Source: Coniochaeta sp. PMI_546
Lineage: Eukaryota > Ascomycota > Sordariomycetes > Coniochaetales > Coniochaetaceae
Length of the DNA: 64,000 nt
Direction of reading: 5' to 3'
Assembly: GCA_021432605.1 (NCBI GenBank)
Contig: MU271148.1
Coordinates: 1,743,362-1,807,361, forward strand
Numbering within the stretch: position 1 is the first letter of the stretch; every line of letters begins with the position of its first letter. The notes below the pieces were generated by a model, which worked only from the letters and a program-made list of their open reading frames with translations, made no database searches and had not been told where the DNA came from. Shown one piece after another: positions 1 through 9,580 of this stretch. A program made the position numbers and the translations under genes.

Positions 1-1717
1 GCCGTTCTCGACGGGCAAGGGGGCCAGGTTGTCGCGGACCGTGGTCCACTCCCGCGGGACGGGTTGCTTGAGGCGCTGCTTCCACCGGGCCGCGACGTCG
101 AGGCCGAAGCGCCAGTAGGCCAGCTCGAAGGTCGGGTTGACGGTGGCGTTGGGCGGGGTGTTCTCGCTGACGGGGTACAGGGGCGGGCCGAGGTCGTAGC
201 GGCCCGTCGAGGCGTTGGGCCAGGCGAAGCTGGCCATGAAGTCGGCCGTGGCGGCGAGGATGTCGTCCCAGCGCGCGAGGGTGCTGGCGTTGGGGTAGGC
301 GCGGTACTCGGTCTCGGCCAGGTACATGGGGTGCGGCTGCTGCCAGATCAGGAGGGAGTTGATCTCGCCCGGCGCGCTGCGGCCGGTGGGGTCGGTCATC
401 TTGCCCCACCTGGCGCCGCGGTAGCCCTGCGCGGCGGCGCGGTCGAGGGAGGAGGCGAGGAAGCGGTGGTAGGTGGAGGGTTGGCTGCGCCAGAGGAGGG
501 GGAAGTGGTTCCACCGCGCGAACGGGAGGGTGTGCCAGAGGACCATCTCCAGGTGGAACTTGCCGTACCAGCCATTGTTGACGAGGCCGGATTCCTGCGG
601 CGGGTTGGACGATGCCGAGTTGACGGCGAGCAGGTACTGGGAGAGGATGATGCGCCGCTGCAGTTCGGTGGCGTTGGCCGTCTTGACGCCGCTCAGGTCG
701 ATGAAGGCGCCGGAGTTCCAGAATGTGCGCCACCAGGATCGAGAAGCTGTCGTTAGATCGCTGAAGGCTGGGACGGGGGCTTGTTGACCGGGGGAGAACG
801 CTACGGTCAGGTCCAAGCTCTTGGATCCAGGAGTCGTGAGCACATAGCGATGTGTTCCGCTGGAAGGCCCTGCAACAGTGCCCTTGGCTGACCACTTGGC
901 GGACATGACGTAGCTGGTGCTGTCCATGGTGTGTTGGATCGTGGCTTCGTTGGAGCCCGAGTGGGTGAGCACTGTCGCGTGCTGGTCTGTGGCGTTCCAA
1001 ACGCCGACGAAGGGGGCGTCGAACTTGTTGCGGTCAGAATAGGGGAAGTCGAAAAACACACCCAGTGAACCGCTGGACAGAAGGTCCGACTTCACGCTGA
1101 TGCCAACTGCGTCAGAATCTGGATCGGCCCAGGTCTCGACCTCGACGAGAGAGCCTTTATAGAAGAATGTCGACGTGATCTTGCCGGAATACAGGTCGAG
1201 AACCTGCGCCGTCTGATCGAGATCGGACTCGCTGACCTTGGCTCCGCCAAACGAGAAGCCGATGTTGGCCAAGTTCACCCTCTGGGGGTTCTGAATGAGC
1301 CAGTTCGAGATGTCGTTCTCGGCAGGGTTGGGCTGATCGTAGTTGACAAGTCTCCCGTGAGTCCACCAGTCCAGTCCTGTGAAGTCTGAAGAGCAACATC
1401 AAGTGTTAGTCTCCCCGCAACGACACCAAGTGTGTGTAACCTTGTCACTCACCGTCGACAGATGTCTGCCCTGGCGTGGTCGGGAGGCTGAAATTGTGCC
1501 AGCCCCACGTCGACAAGGTGCCGAAAGGGTTGAAGGTCTGCAGACCGGTAACATCGACGCCGAAAGCGAAGTTGCCGTTGCCAACCTGCAAGGGCGTGGT
1601 GCTCGAACTGGCTGTACGCCGTACATTGAAGACTCGGACAACATTCCGCCTCTGAGCACAACTCGTAGCACTGGCTATGGAGCATAGTAACAGACATAGC
1701 AGTCCTGAGGGCAACAT
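1..1717 (-). CDS. Secreted six-hairpin glycosidase-like protein (partial, C-terminus outside window)
   Basis: The gene starts at the ATG at 1717 and runs off the left edge of the window. Exon 1 is 1717-1453 and exon 2 is 1385-1. The 67-bp intron has a GTGAGT donor and a TTCAG acceptor, and splicing gives a continuous frame of about 550 residues. The N-terminus (MLPSGLLCLLLCSIASA) is a typical signal peptide, so the product should be secreted. It is followed by a conserved-looking stretch around PLQVGNGNFAFG and GWHNFSLPTTPGQT, then an all-alpha region with many aromatic and acidic residues (ELAYWRFGLDVAARW near the edge). From memory, fungal proteins of this look are annotated as six-hairpin (alpha/alpha-barrel) glycosidases of unproven substrate. 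No upstream in-frame Met fits the signal peptide better. Family placement is by recognition; specificity is unknown. Confidence 0.8.
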
Positions 1718-3385
1718 TGTCTTGGTTTTCACTGGCTTGCCCCTGGTTGAGAAGTCAAGACTGTCGAGACACTGACCAGCATCGTGGAAAGTAATCTCCA
1801 CGGGTCACTGCCAGTTATAGATTATCCCGGACCACCAGCTATTGACCCGGTATTGTGGTTTAGCTGTTGCTCCGTCATCGTCTTCAGCGGTCACATAACC
1901 GCATGCTTCCCCGATTTCTCCTCCTTTTCCCCAGCTTCCTGCCTTGATCTTCCTCATGACAGACGGTGATCATTGCGGGGTTGGCTCGGGGTAGACGACG
2001 GGACTTTGGTAAGAGGTGCAAAAGTTCGGTTCTTGATGGCCCGATCCGTCTATGCAGCACTCGGAATGGCAGCAAATACCCTTCGTGATCTTGCACTCCA
2101 GCTTGCCCAGACGGAAAAAGGCACGATGTCTACCCCACATTCTGGCAATTGAGGCTATTCGGACTTAACCCGGGGGTCAGATGTGAGTGACCAAACAGTA
2201 AACCCAATGGCCATCAGTATTTCTCAGGAGCCTGCTGGCAGTACATAAGTAGTACGTGCCACATGAACCTGGTCAGATCTCTTGCTACATAGTATGTAAG
2301 TAGCCAAGCCCCGATGTACCTTGAGCATGTATGTCGTAGGGTAGCGGCACTTTGTATGACCAATTGATGCCCGGCACGGCCGTTGCAGCGTTCTAAGTAC
2401 TACCTAGAACGAGACACGGGTTTGGAACCTGGTGGAAGGAGACAGACAGACATAGGGATAGATTCGTGGTGGGTGTTGAGCAAAGGAAGATGAAGACGTC
2501 GATATGCCAGCAAAGCTGCATCATTCTTTTGCACTCAAGATACACTCACTACCTTTACTATCTAGACTCTAATGGGAGCTGTGGCCGGCGTGCAGCTGTC
2601 ATTCCATGTGAAAACAACATCAATAAGATATACGGATAAAGAGACGCGCAAGCAGTTCCTGTCTGGATTGGTTCAATGGTTTTGTTCCTTTTGGTTTAGA
2701 CTCATTTGGATGGTACGCGGATACGACAGATGCAATGGGCGCGAAAGATATAAATGGTTGCCTGCTTGAGGCTTCGTCAGCTCTTCTCTATAAATGGTAT
2801 GTACTATAGTACTACTTAGTACAAGGGTGTGGCTTGACTTACACCGAGATACGTACACAGCGGTTAGTCAACGCCACACTTTTCCCTTTGCCTCGTCATT
2901 GCCTATTATCGACTTCCACTCCCGCTTTCACTATCGCTCTCGCTCACTATCACTTCCACTTCGACTCTGGTTCTTTTTTGAGTCCCATCCTAAGCTGGTC
3001 CGCCATCTTGGCTTGGGACCTGCGCCGTGTTCACATATTCACCACATCAATTCAGTTCAAGCTGCTTTCTCCAATCTGTAAACCCCTGTTTGGCTTGATT
3101 GTCAATCCCCCGAACTTATGGATTAGCGCGCCCAGAGTTCCAGAGTTCCTTATGACGCAACTGCCCTCGACAGAAACCGCCGTACTGCAGTATTTCACAC
3201 GATAGCTCTGCAGCTCAATTCAAGACAAACAGAGCGCCCTGGTCGCTTACTGCTGTTTCTTCCAGCTGTTACAAAGCCCCTTCATCCCCTTGTTCTACTT
3301 TCTGTCCCATCACTCGCCCTCAACCCTTCCAAGGTTACCTTTACATTGCAACCCCGCACCTCCGAGTTACAGACCGAGACACAAG
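1718..3385. other. Divergent intergenic region between the glycosidase and the MINDY gene
   Basis: This 1.67-kb stretch holds both promoters. It contains several near-palindromic AGTAC/GTACT elements (about 2250, 2395 and 2800-2822), including a perfect 12-bp palindrome at 2801-2812. The last 500 bases before the plus-strand gene are pyrimidine-rich, as in many fungal 5' leaders. Short ORFs here show no family resemblance. Confidence 0.6.
2801..2812. repeat. Perfect 12-bp palindrome GTACTATAGTAC
   Basis: The sequence equals its own reverse complement and is followed at once by another near-copy (ACTACTTAGTAC, 2811-2822). It lies about 580 bp upstream of the MINDY start codon. The half-site GTACTATA recurs in a larger inverted repeat at 22586-22611. 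A dimeric transcription-factor site is possible but unproven. Confidence 0.5.
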
Positions 3386-6295
3386 ATGGGCACACGAAAG
3401 CCACTCCCGGAGAATGCCACGGTCACGGTAGACTCAAACACATCTTCCGCCCGAAGCATGCAGGATATGAGGCAGGACCTATGGTCAGCTACAGAGTCTG
3501 AAGCCAGCGCAGACCAGATATGGGCCGCCGAAAGACAAGACCAGATCCACGAGAGTATTCCACGAACCGTACCACCACAAGACATACCAAATGCACTACG
3601 TCCAGGCATGCCACCCCCGGCGAATTACTCGAGCTTGGAAACCGAGGAGAATGTTTGGGACGAGACCGCGAACTCTGTTTCAGCGCCAGCTTCCGGAGTT
3701 ACCGAACAAAGATCCAAGGCAGATGTGAACCGAGTGCCGACCGTTCTACGGCCAGGCGGGGGTGCTATCCGGCCAGAAACGAACCCTTTCAAGAGGAAGC
3801 CCCCTGGCTCCGCTCCGGGCCCTCGAAAAGGCGCGGTAATAGAACCTCCGACAACATCCTTGGAGCAGCTGAGCGTGGAAGAGACGGGCCCTAATCCTTG
3901 GGAACCAGCGGTGGCGGAGAGCAAACCAGACGCAGCACAACCTCCAGTACCTACGGTAGTTGAGCCGGACACTGGAAATAATATATGGGACTCGGCAAGA
4001 CCTTCGCGCCAGCCTACACCAGGAGCGCATTCTGCCTCGCCAGCTCTCGTCTCGGTGCCGTCCGAGTCTGGCTCTTCTGTATGGGACGAGAAACCAACCA
4101 TGAAGGCGCCTGAACCGGAAGAGAAGATTGCGTTGGACGAAGAACAGGAGCTTGAGGACTCGCACATCTGGGATGATCTTGGCACACTCGATAAGGGAAA
4201 AGGCCCTTCAAAACCGCCGCCACCGATTCCCAGTCAATCATCCGGTGGACGGATCGACGAATGGAATCTGATAGACCATGATGGGCCTCCTCCAGCGCCT
4301 CTGTCACGGCAAGATACGTGGGAGAACTTTGATGACACTCCTGACGCTGAAGCCAGCTCTGCGCCACGGCAAGCCTCGTCAGGAGAGGAGCCACCGTCTC
4401 TACCGCCGCGCAGGTCCGAGGAGCAGACATCAGCACGTCCAGCGCCTGCACAACCACCACGACAGGTTGCTGAACCAAAGAACCAGACATACCAGATCAA
4501 GCTTATTAGTTGGCATGACGTAGAGGCGCCCAAAAATCCTCGACAGTCGCCCATCCTCGTCCAGAACGCCAACGGACCATGTCCGCTAGTGGCTCTGGTG
4601 AATGCGCTTACTTTGACAACACCGGCAGAGATCAACACAGCACTTGTGGAGACTCTGCGGACACGGGAGCAAGTTAGTCTGAGCCTCGTTATAGACGCCG
4701 TCTTTGACGAACTGATGTCCTCGCGGAGGACGAACCCGAATGCGGAGTTGCCAGATGTGGCAGAGCTCTATGAGTTTCTCAAAGGACTGCACACTGGAAT
4801 GAATGTCAACCCTCGGTTCATCCCCACCGAGGACCTCATCAAGGCCTTCAAGCGGACATCGCTTACGCACCTCCACCCCACGAAGCGAAACGATACGATC
4901 CCGGGCACCTTTGAGGACACCAGAGAGATGAGGCTGTATTCCACCTTCTCGATCCCACTCATCCATGGGTGGCTGCCTCCAAAGAATGATCCGGCCTATG
5001 ACGCCTTCGCGAGGCGGGCCGCATCCTACGAAGACGTGCAGAACCTTTTGTTCATGGAAGAAGAGCTGGAAGATAAGCTCAGTAGCCCACATCACCAAGG
5101 CCTAACCGAAGAGGAACAGGCGATATACCAGGACGTCCTCACCATCAAATCCTTCCTCAGCGCGTCAGCCACCCAGCTGACCCCTTGGGGCCTCCAAACC
5201 ATCCGTCAGGCGATGCGGCCTGGCTCCGTAGCAATCCTCTTCCGAAACGACCATTTCTCAACCCTCTACCGTCACCCGCAAACCCACGAACTCCTCACCC
5301 TCGTCACAGATGCCGGCTACGCAAACCACGACGAAGTCGTCTGGGAATCCCTCGTAGACGTCAACGGCGAGCACGCCGAGTTCTTCTCCGGCGACTTCCG
5401 GCTTGTGGGCGGCGCAAGCCACCACGTCGACCACGACCCCGTACCAACGCACGGCAGCTCCTCAGCAGACGGCGGAGCCTGGACCACAGTCCAAGGACGC
5501 CGCGGCCGGGCACATACCCAGAATCCGTCTGTAGACGACCAACCACCACTATCCCCCACCCACGAGCAGGAAGACCGCGACCTGGCTCTAGCCATGCAAC
5601 TCCAAGAAGAAGAAGACGAGCGCGCCCGCGCCGAGCAAGCCCGTCGGAGGCGAGAGAGCATGCTCTCCGAGCAGTTCATCGAGCAGCAGGGCCGCCAGCC
5701 CGCGGCCGGTCGCGGCAACTCCCAGAACGGAGGACCCGGTCGCGGCGGCGACAGCCGCAACAACACCAACCGCCGCAGCTCCAACGCCCTGAACCCCACG
5801 CCCACGAACGCGAGCACAACCTCCGTCAACTCGCGCGGCTCCGCCTCCCGCGGAGGACGCGCCGCGGCCCCGAGCCAGGTAGTCCGGAGCCTCATCCCGC
5901 CCCGCGGGGGGACGGCCGTCAACCGCCCCGCCGACGAGGGCGAGGACGAGGCGCCGCCCAGCTACGAGCAGGCGGCCAAGCAGGCGCCCTACGTGCCGCC
6001 CGCGGGACAGCAGTCCGGCACCACCGGTGCTGCGGGCGCGGGTACATCGCGTAGGACGTCGGCGGCTTCGGCCCAGAGGCCGTCGATGTTTTCGCCTCCC
6101 GGCCCTGCTGCGCCGGGACAGGGACAACAGAGACAAGGGTCGACGTCGAGCTATCCCGGCGGTAGTGCCGCCGCGGGACGGGCGGCGGGTATCCCTACGG
6201 GACAGCGGGTGCCGATGAGGCAGGGGGTTCCGATGGGTGGCGGGGTGGGTGCTGCGGGCGGGAGGGACAGGGATAGGGAGTGTGTTGTTATGTGA
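3386..6295 (+). CDS. MINDY-family (Lys48-type) deubiquitinase with C-terminal CaaX box
   Basis: Single exon, 969 aa. The start is the ATG at 3386 in good context (ACAAGATGG). The frame is open upstream, but the upstream start at 3290 lies in a pyrimidine-rich leader. MINDY enzymes are cysteine proteases that trim Lys48-linked ubiquitin chains. The catalytic domain begins near residue 365 with the oxyanion/catalytic motif NANGPCPL (Cys399); the likely catalytic His is in FRNDHFSTLYRH (His623). A ubiquitin-binding MIU-like helix (DRDLALAMQLQEEE) lies at about 730-745. The last four residues are CVVM, a farnesylation-type CaaX box; yeast members of this family are also listed as predicted prenylation targets. 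The N-terminal 360 residues are disordered and carry nine regularly placed Trp-acidic motifs. The C-terminal tail is Gly/Ser/Pro-rich. Confidence 0.93.
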   Translation: MGTRKPLPENATVTVDSNTSSARSMQDMRQDLWSATESEASADQIWAAERQDQIHESIPRTVPPQDIPNALRPGMPPPANYSSLETEENVWDETANSVSAPASGVTEQRSKADVNRVPTVLRPGGGAIRPETNPFKRKPPGSAPGPRKGAVIEPPTTSLEQLSVEETGPNPWEPAVAESKPDAAQPPVPTVVEPDTGNNIWDSARPSRQPTPGAHSASPALVSVPSESGSSVWDEKPTMKAPEPEEKIALDEEQELEDSHIWDDLGTLDKGKGPSKPPPPIPSQSSGGRIDEWNLIDHDGPPPAPLSRQDTWENFDDTPDAEASSAPRQASSGEEPPSLPPRRSEEQTSARPAPAQPPRQVAEPKNQTYQIKLISWHDVEAPKNPRQSPILVQNANGPCPLVALVNALTLTTPAEINTALVETLRTREQVSLSLVIDAVFDELMSSRRTNPNAELPDVAELYEFLKGLHTGMNVNPRFIPTEDLIKAFKRTSLTHLHPTKRNDTIPGTFEDTREMRLYSTFSIPLIHGWLPPKNDPAYDAFARRAASYEDVQNLLFMEEELEDKLSSPHHQGLTEEEQAIYQDVLTIKSFLSASATQLTPWGLQTIRQAMRPGSVAILFRNDHFSTLYRHPQTHELLTLVTDAGYANHDEVVWESLVDVNGEHAEFFSGDFRLVGGASHHVDHDPVPTHGSSSADGGAWTTVQGRRGRAHTQNPSVDDQPPLSPTHEQEDRDLALAMQLQEEEDERARAEQARRRRESMLSEQFIEQQGRQPAAGRGNSQNGGPGRGGDSRNNTNRRSSNALNPTPTNASTTSVNSRGSASRGGRAAAPSQVVRSLIPPRGGTAVNRPADEGEDEAPPSYEQAAKQAPYVPPAGQQSGTTGAAGAGTSRRTSAASAQRPSMFSPPGPAAPGQGQQRQGSTSSYPGGSAAAGRAAGIPTGQRVPMRQGVPMGGGVGAAGGRDRDRECVVM

Positions 6296-6852
6296 GCCAT
6301 GACGGTTGAGGCCTTTTTGCCTCTTGCCTATTTAACGTTGTGGGGACGGGCTGCATTTGGCGGGTTTGGGGATGGAGTTTGCAGGAGTCTTGATTCAAGA
6401 ACTGGCAATGGATATAGGGGGGGTAATAGGGGATAGAGAGTTTTTGATATCAGTCTGGAGGCTCGAAGATAGTCACTCTTACATTATTGACTCTCAGACT
6501 TGATGAATCGGCAGTCATCGACGAACACTACGTTTGTTGCCTTTCTCCGTCCTTGACTGCTGCAAGAACAGGGCTAGCAAGCAGTTAACAAGAGCTCACT
6601 TTGACTAGAAGCTAATGTCAGCCATACTAGAGTGTCCCCAAGTAACTCAAGTGTCACCAAGACCAATGACTGAGCCGGAGCGTATCACACAAAGATTATG
6701 GGCAAGTATTTCTATTTCCACTCTTATACACAGGTTTCACACTCGCCACAAAAACCCCCATCCTGCGTCCAGCAGGCCGCTCCCTGCCATCCTCACCAAA
6801 GATCTCACCAACACAAAAAGGAGACGGTTAATACTACTTTGGGATTTTTACT
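6296..6852. other. Convergent 3' region between MINDY and ATP5
   Basis: About 560 bp carrying the 3' UTRs of two converging genes. No ORF of note and no strong repeat were seen. Confidence 0.5.
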
Positions 6853-8030
6853 TTACAGGGTGTCCTGGAGGAGCTTGTTCATCTTGGCGACCTTGGACGA
6901 GACGCTGAGGTCGATGGTGCGGTCGCCGATCTCGACGACGAGTCCGCCGATGATTTCGGGGTTGACCTTTTTTTGAAGTCAGAAGCTAGGCTACAAAAGA
7001 GAGAATGGAAGAGGAGGGGAGGAGGGGGAGGGAAAGGTGTGAAAGGGAATGGAAAAACTAACCTGGTTGGTGACCTTGAGCTTCTTGCCCTGGCCGACGT
7101 AGCTCGACTTGGAGACGGCGGTCTCGAGGCGGTTGAGGGTCTTGTTGTCCAATGGCTGTGGTTTGAGAAGTTAGCATCTGGTCTCCTTGACAGCTGTTTT
7201 GTATATATCGATTGGCACATCGACATATCACCGGGCGTTCGGGCATCAACCAGCCAAGCGAATCCACAATCCCTCTCGTGGTATCTCTTCTCCCTCACCT
7301 CTCCAGCCCGCAAATAGAAAGTCAGAGGAAGACAAGAAAAAAAAAAGGGACCTACCGTGGCACTAGTAACAACCATCTCGACCTCCCCCCTGCTGGCACT
7401 CATGATCTCGCCAAACTTTGCGCACACGCCGCCGAGCAGGCTCAGGCGATTGTTCTCGGCCAGGGTCTGCAGCAGGTTCTTGACCGTCTTGTCGGTGGCG
7501 GGGACGCCGGCGGCCTTCTCGAGCTCGGCGACGATCTGGCTCTTGTCGGACTGGGTGAGGGTCGGGGCGTTGAGGATCGTGGTCAGCTTGGCGTCCTTGG
7601 TGACGATGTTGTTGAGGCTGGCGAGGGCCTTGGCCGTGCTGTCGAGGCTGGAGGTCTTTACTGCTGCTGTGTACTACAAGAAGGGGGGGGAGGAAGATGT
7701 TAGCTTTTTGGGTCTCGGAAGAGGGCATGGGTTTGCCGACGAGGGATTTGAATGGTGGTTCTTGGGGGAGGTCTATTCCAGCCGTGGAGGAACAGGGGGC
7801 ACGCGCGTATGCGGACATGGGTGATTTGATGCTGGAGAACTGAGGTGTGACCGTACCAGAGCAGTGGCATAGGTGCCGTCGAGGCCGTAGACAGCCACGG
7901 GAGGCTTGACATTGTCGCTGGCGGACGACGGGGACGCGGGCGAGGCGAAGGACCGGGTCTGCGAGAGGATGGCGCTCTGGCGGGGGGCGGCGGTCCGCAC
8001 GGCGCGGAGCAGTGATTGTCTGGACAACAT
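6853..8030 (-). CDS. ATP5: Mitochondrial F1Fo-ATP synthase subunit OSCP (subunit 5)
   Basis: Four exons: 8030-7857, 7673-7356, 7155-7063 and 6966-6853, giving 232 aa, near the usual size. OSCP links the F1 head to the peripheral stalk of ATP synthase on the matrix side of the inner membrane. The N-terminus (MLSRQSLLRAVRTAAPRQ) is a basic amphipathic mitochondrial presequence. Conserved family blocks are visible: GLDGTYATALYTAA at the first splice junction, the central helical region, and the C-terminal NPEIIGGLVVEIGDRTIDLSV stretch ending in KMNKLLQDTL. All donors are GT; the last acceptor is unusual, with seven A residues directly before the AG instead of a pyrimidine tract. The start ATG at 8030 is the first Met that yields a presequence. 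Confidence 0.95.
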
Positions 8031-8624
8031 GGCTGCTTGTGAGGGAAGGGAGAGAATTGATGACGCTGAACGGCCGCTCAATCGCAAATTGTCGTTCGTG
8101 ACGTTCAAGCTTGAAGGTGATGCAGCTTTGGGAGGTTTCGGCAATTTTGGGTGTGGCTGCCTCAGGCAGGAGCGACTCTCTTTAGCGGCTCTTCCCGGCA
8201 ACGAAGTGGAGCGGCAGTTTTGTGCTGTACATGTACCTCAGTTATGCGGACAGGCATAATTTTATACCGTGCACAAGCACACGCTGTATGGCAATGCACT
8301 CGACATTTAACGGCAGACTCACCACGCAGTACTGTATGTTTATCGAACTCCAAACTGGAGGAAGCATTGCTTGATGTTCTCGCTCTAAAGATGCACATCC
8401 TGAAATGACTTCCGTATGATGACAGATGCAGACAGAAGCACCCTTTCCACAGCGCAATGCACATTATGTCCCCGTCATGAACCAGTTCGACGCAACTCTT
8501 GGTATCCCACGCTCAGTGACCATGAGCAAACGCCTTTCCCATCCCTATTGCTAACAAAACGCCAAATTCCACGCACTCGCACGAGACAACCCCTTGCTTC
8601 TAAAGCATCAAGTACCGCTTCCAC
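8031..8624. other. Spacer between ATP5 (promoter side) and MOB1 (3' side)
   Basis: Both flanking genes are on the minus strand, so these 594 bp hold the MOB1 3' UTR and the ATP5 promoter. No gene was recognised. Confidence 0.5.
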
Positions 8625-9580
8625 TCAATCACTCCGCAACATGCTGTCCACCAGGTCGCCGAGAGGTCCCCAGAAGTCCTTTCCGCTTGCGAGGTTGTGC
8701 TCGTCGATGAACAGCACATACTGCTTGAAGCTCGTGTTCAGGTGAGGCTCCAGTCCCAGCTCGCGAATCACCGGGTAGTGGTGGCAGTAGATGTGGGCGT
8801 ACACTCGGTACATGCGCTTGAAGATCTGGCGGACCAGCTGCGGGAATGACTTGGGGAATGGCATGCCTGCGCAGGTCAAGGCACGTTGGTTAGCATCTGC
8901 ATGGTTCCAAAGTCGGCATAGTGGACGGTATCTTACCGATGCGACTGGGCAGCACAGCTTCGTTGTCGATATGCCCCTGCACCCAGGTCATCAACTGCTC
9001 GATATACGCCGGCGCCGGCATCTTGGTCGGCCGCTTGTAGTTCTCATTATCCTGCCAGAGGTACTCGAACCTGGCCATCTGTTAGCAACCCATGCGACTC
9101 GAAAGTTGTACGAGTTGTGTGTGTGGCGTCTCACTCATCTGTAGCCTTCATCTCGGGGCACGTCTGCGGCGAACAGAACTCGGTGATGGCGCCGTACAGC
9201 AGATTGATCTGGTTGTAGAAATCCACCATGTTGACTGCCAGCCACTCGTTCTCGTCTTCACCCTCCGGCAGCTTCACCACCTTCCGCAGACTCCCGCCAC
9301 CCAATGTAGCTTCGGCATACTGGCGCAGCTGGTAGCTCGTCGCTCCCGCTTTTCCTCCCGGGCGCGGCCTGAACTGGTTTCTCGTCCGCTGGTTGCTATC
9401 ATCAAGGTTGCGTAAGCTGGGCGAACTGTTCAGGGAATCGACATCGTGTTTGGCTGTGACGGTCTGGAACTGGGGCTCCTCGACCGCCTTCGGGGTGTGT
9501 TGCTGGACGAGGGCCATGGGGATGGATGAGAGGGTATACGGGTGGAAAGGTACTCACACAGTTGTGAGAAAGGAGCTCAT
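8625..9580 (-). CDS. MOB1: MOB1 kinase activator (mitotic exit / septation network)
   Basis: Four exons: 9580-9558 (23 nt), 9395-9135, 9070-8937 and 8866-8625, giving 219 aa. Mob1 binds and activates NDR-family kinases (Dbf2/Sid2) that control mitotic exit and septation. The spliced start reads [19 protein letters not shown], the canonical Mob1 N-terminus, which supports the tiny first exon. Zinc-ligand motifs are present: CSPQTCPEM in exon 2 and [10 protein letters not shown] in exon 4. The C-terminal [13 protein letters not shown] block is also typical. Intron 1 (162 bp) contains an in-frame ATG at 9517 in strong context that would give a longer, different N-terminus, so two isoforms are possible. 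Reading directly from exon 1 into the retained intron meets a TGA at once. Confidence 0.95.

Noticed and set aside
4234-4638. Antisense translation containing ADVCSSDL, a peptide typical of translated Illumina adapter contamination
   Set aside because: The underlying DNA does not match the adapter beyond loose similarity and lies within the intact MINDY coding frame (RRSEEQTSARP), so it is coincidence.
5185-6054. 289-aa plus-strand ORF rich in Arg and Pro
   Set aside because: Frame-shifted shadow of the GC-rich MINDY tail; no domain, and the MINDY frame is the conserved one.
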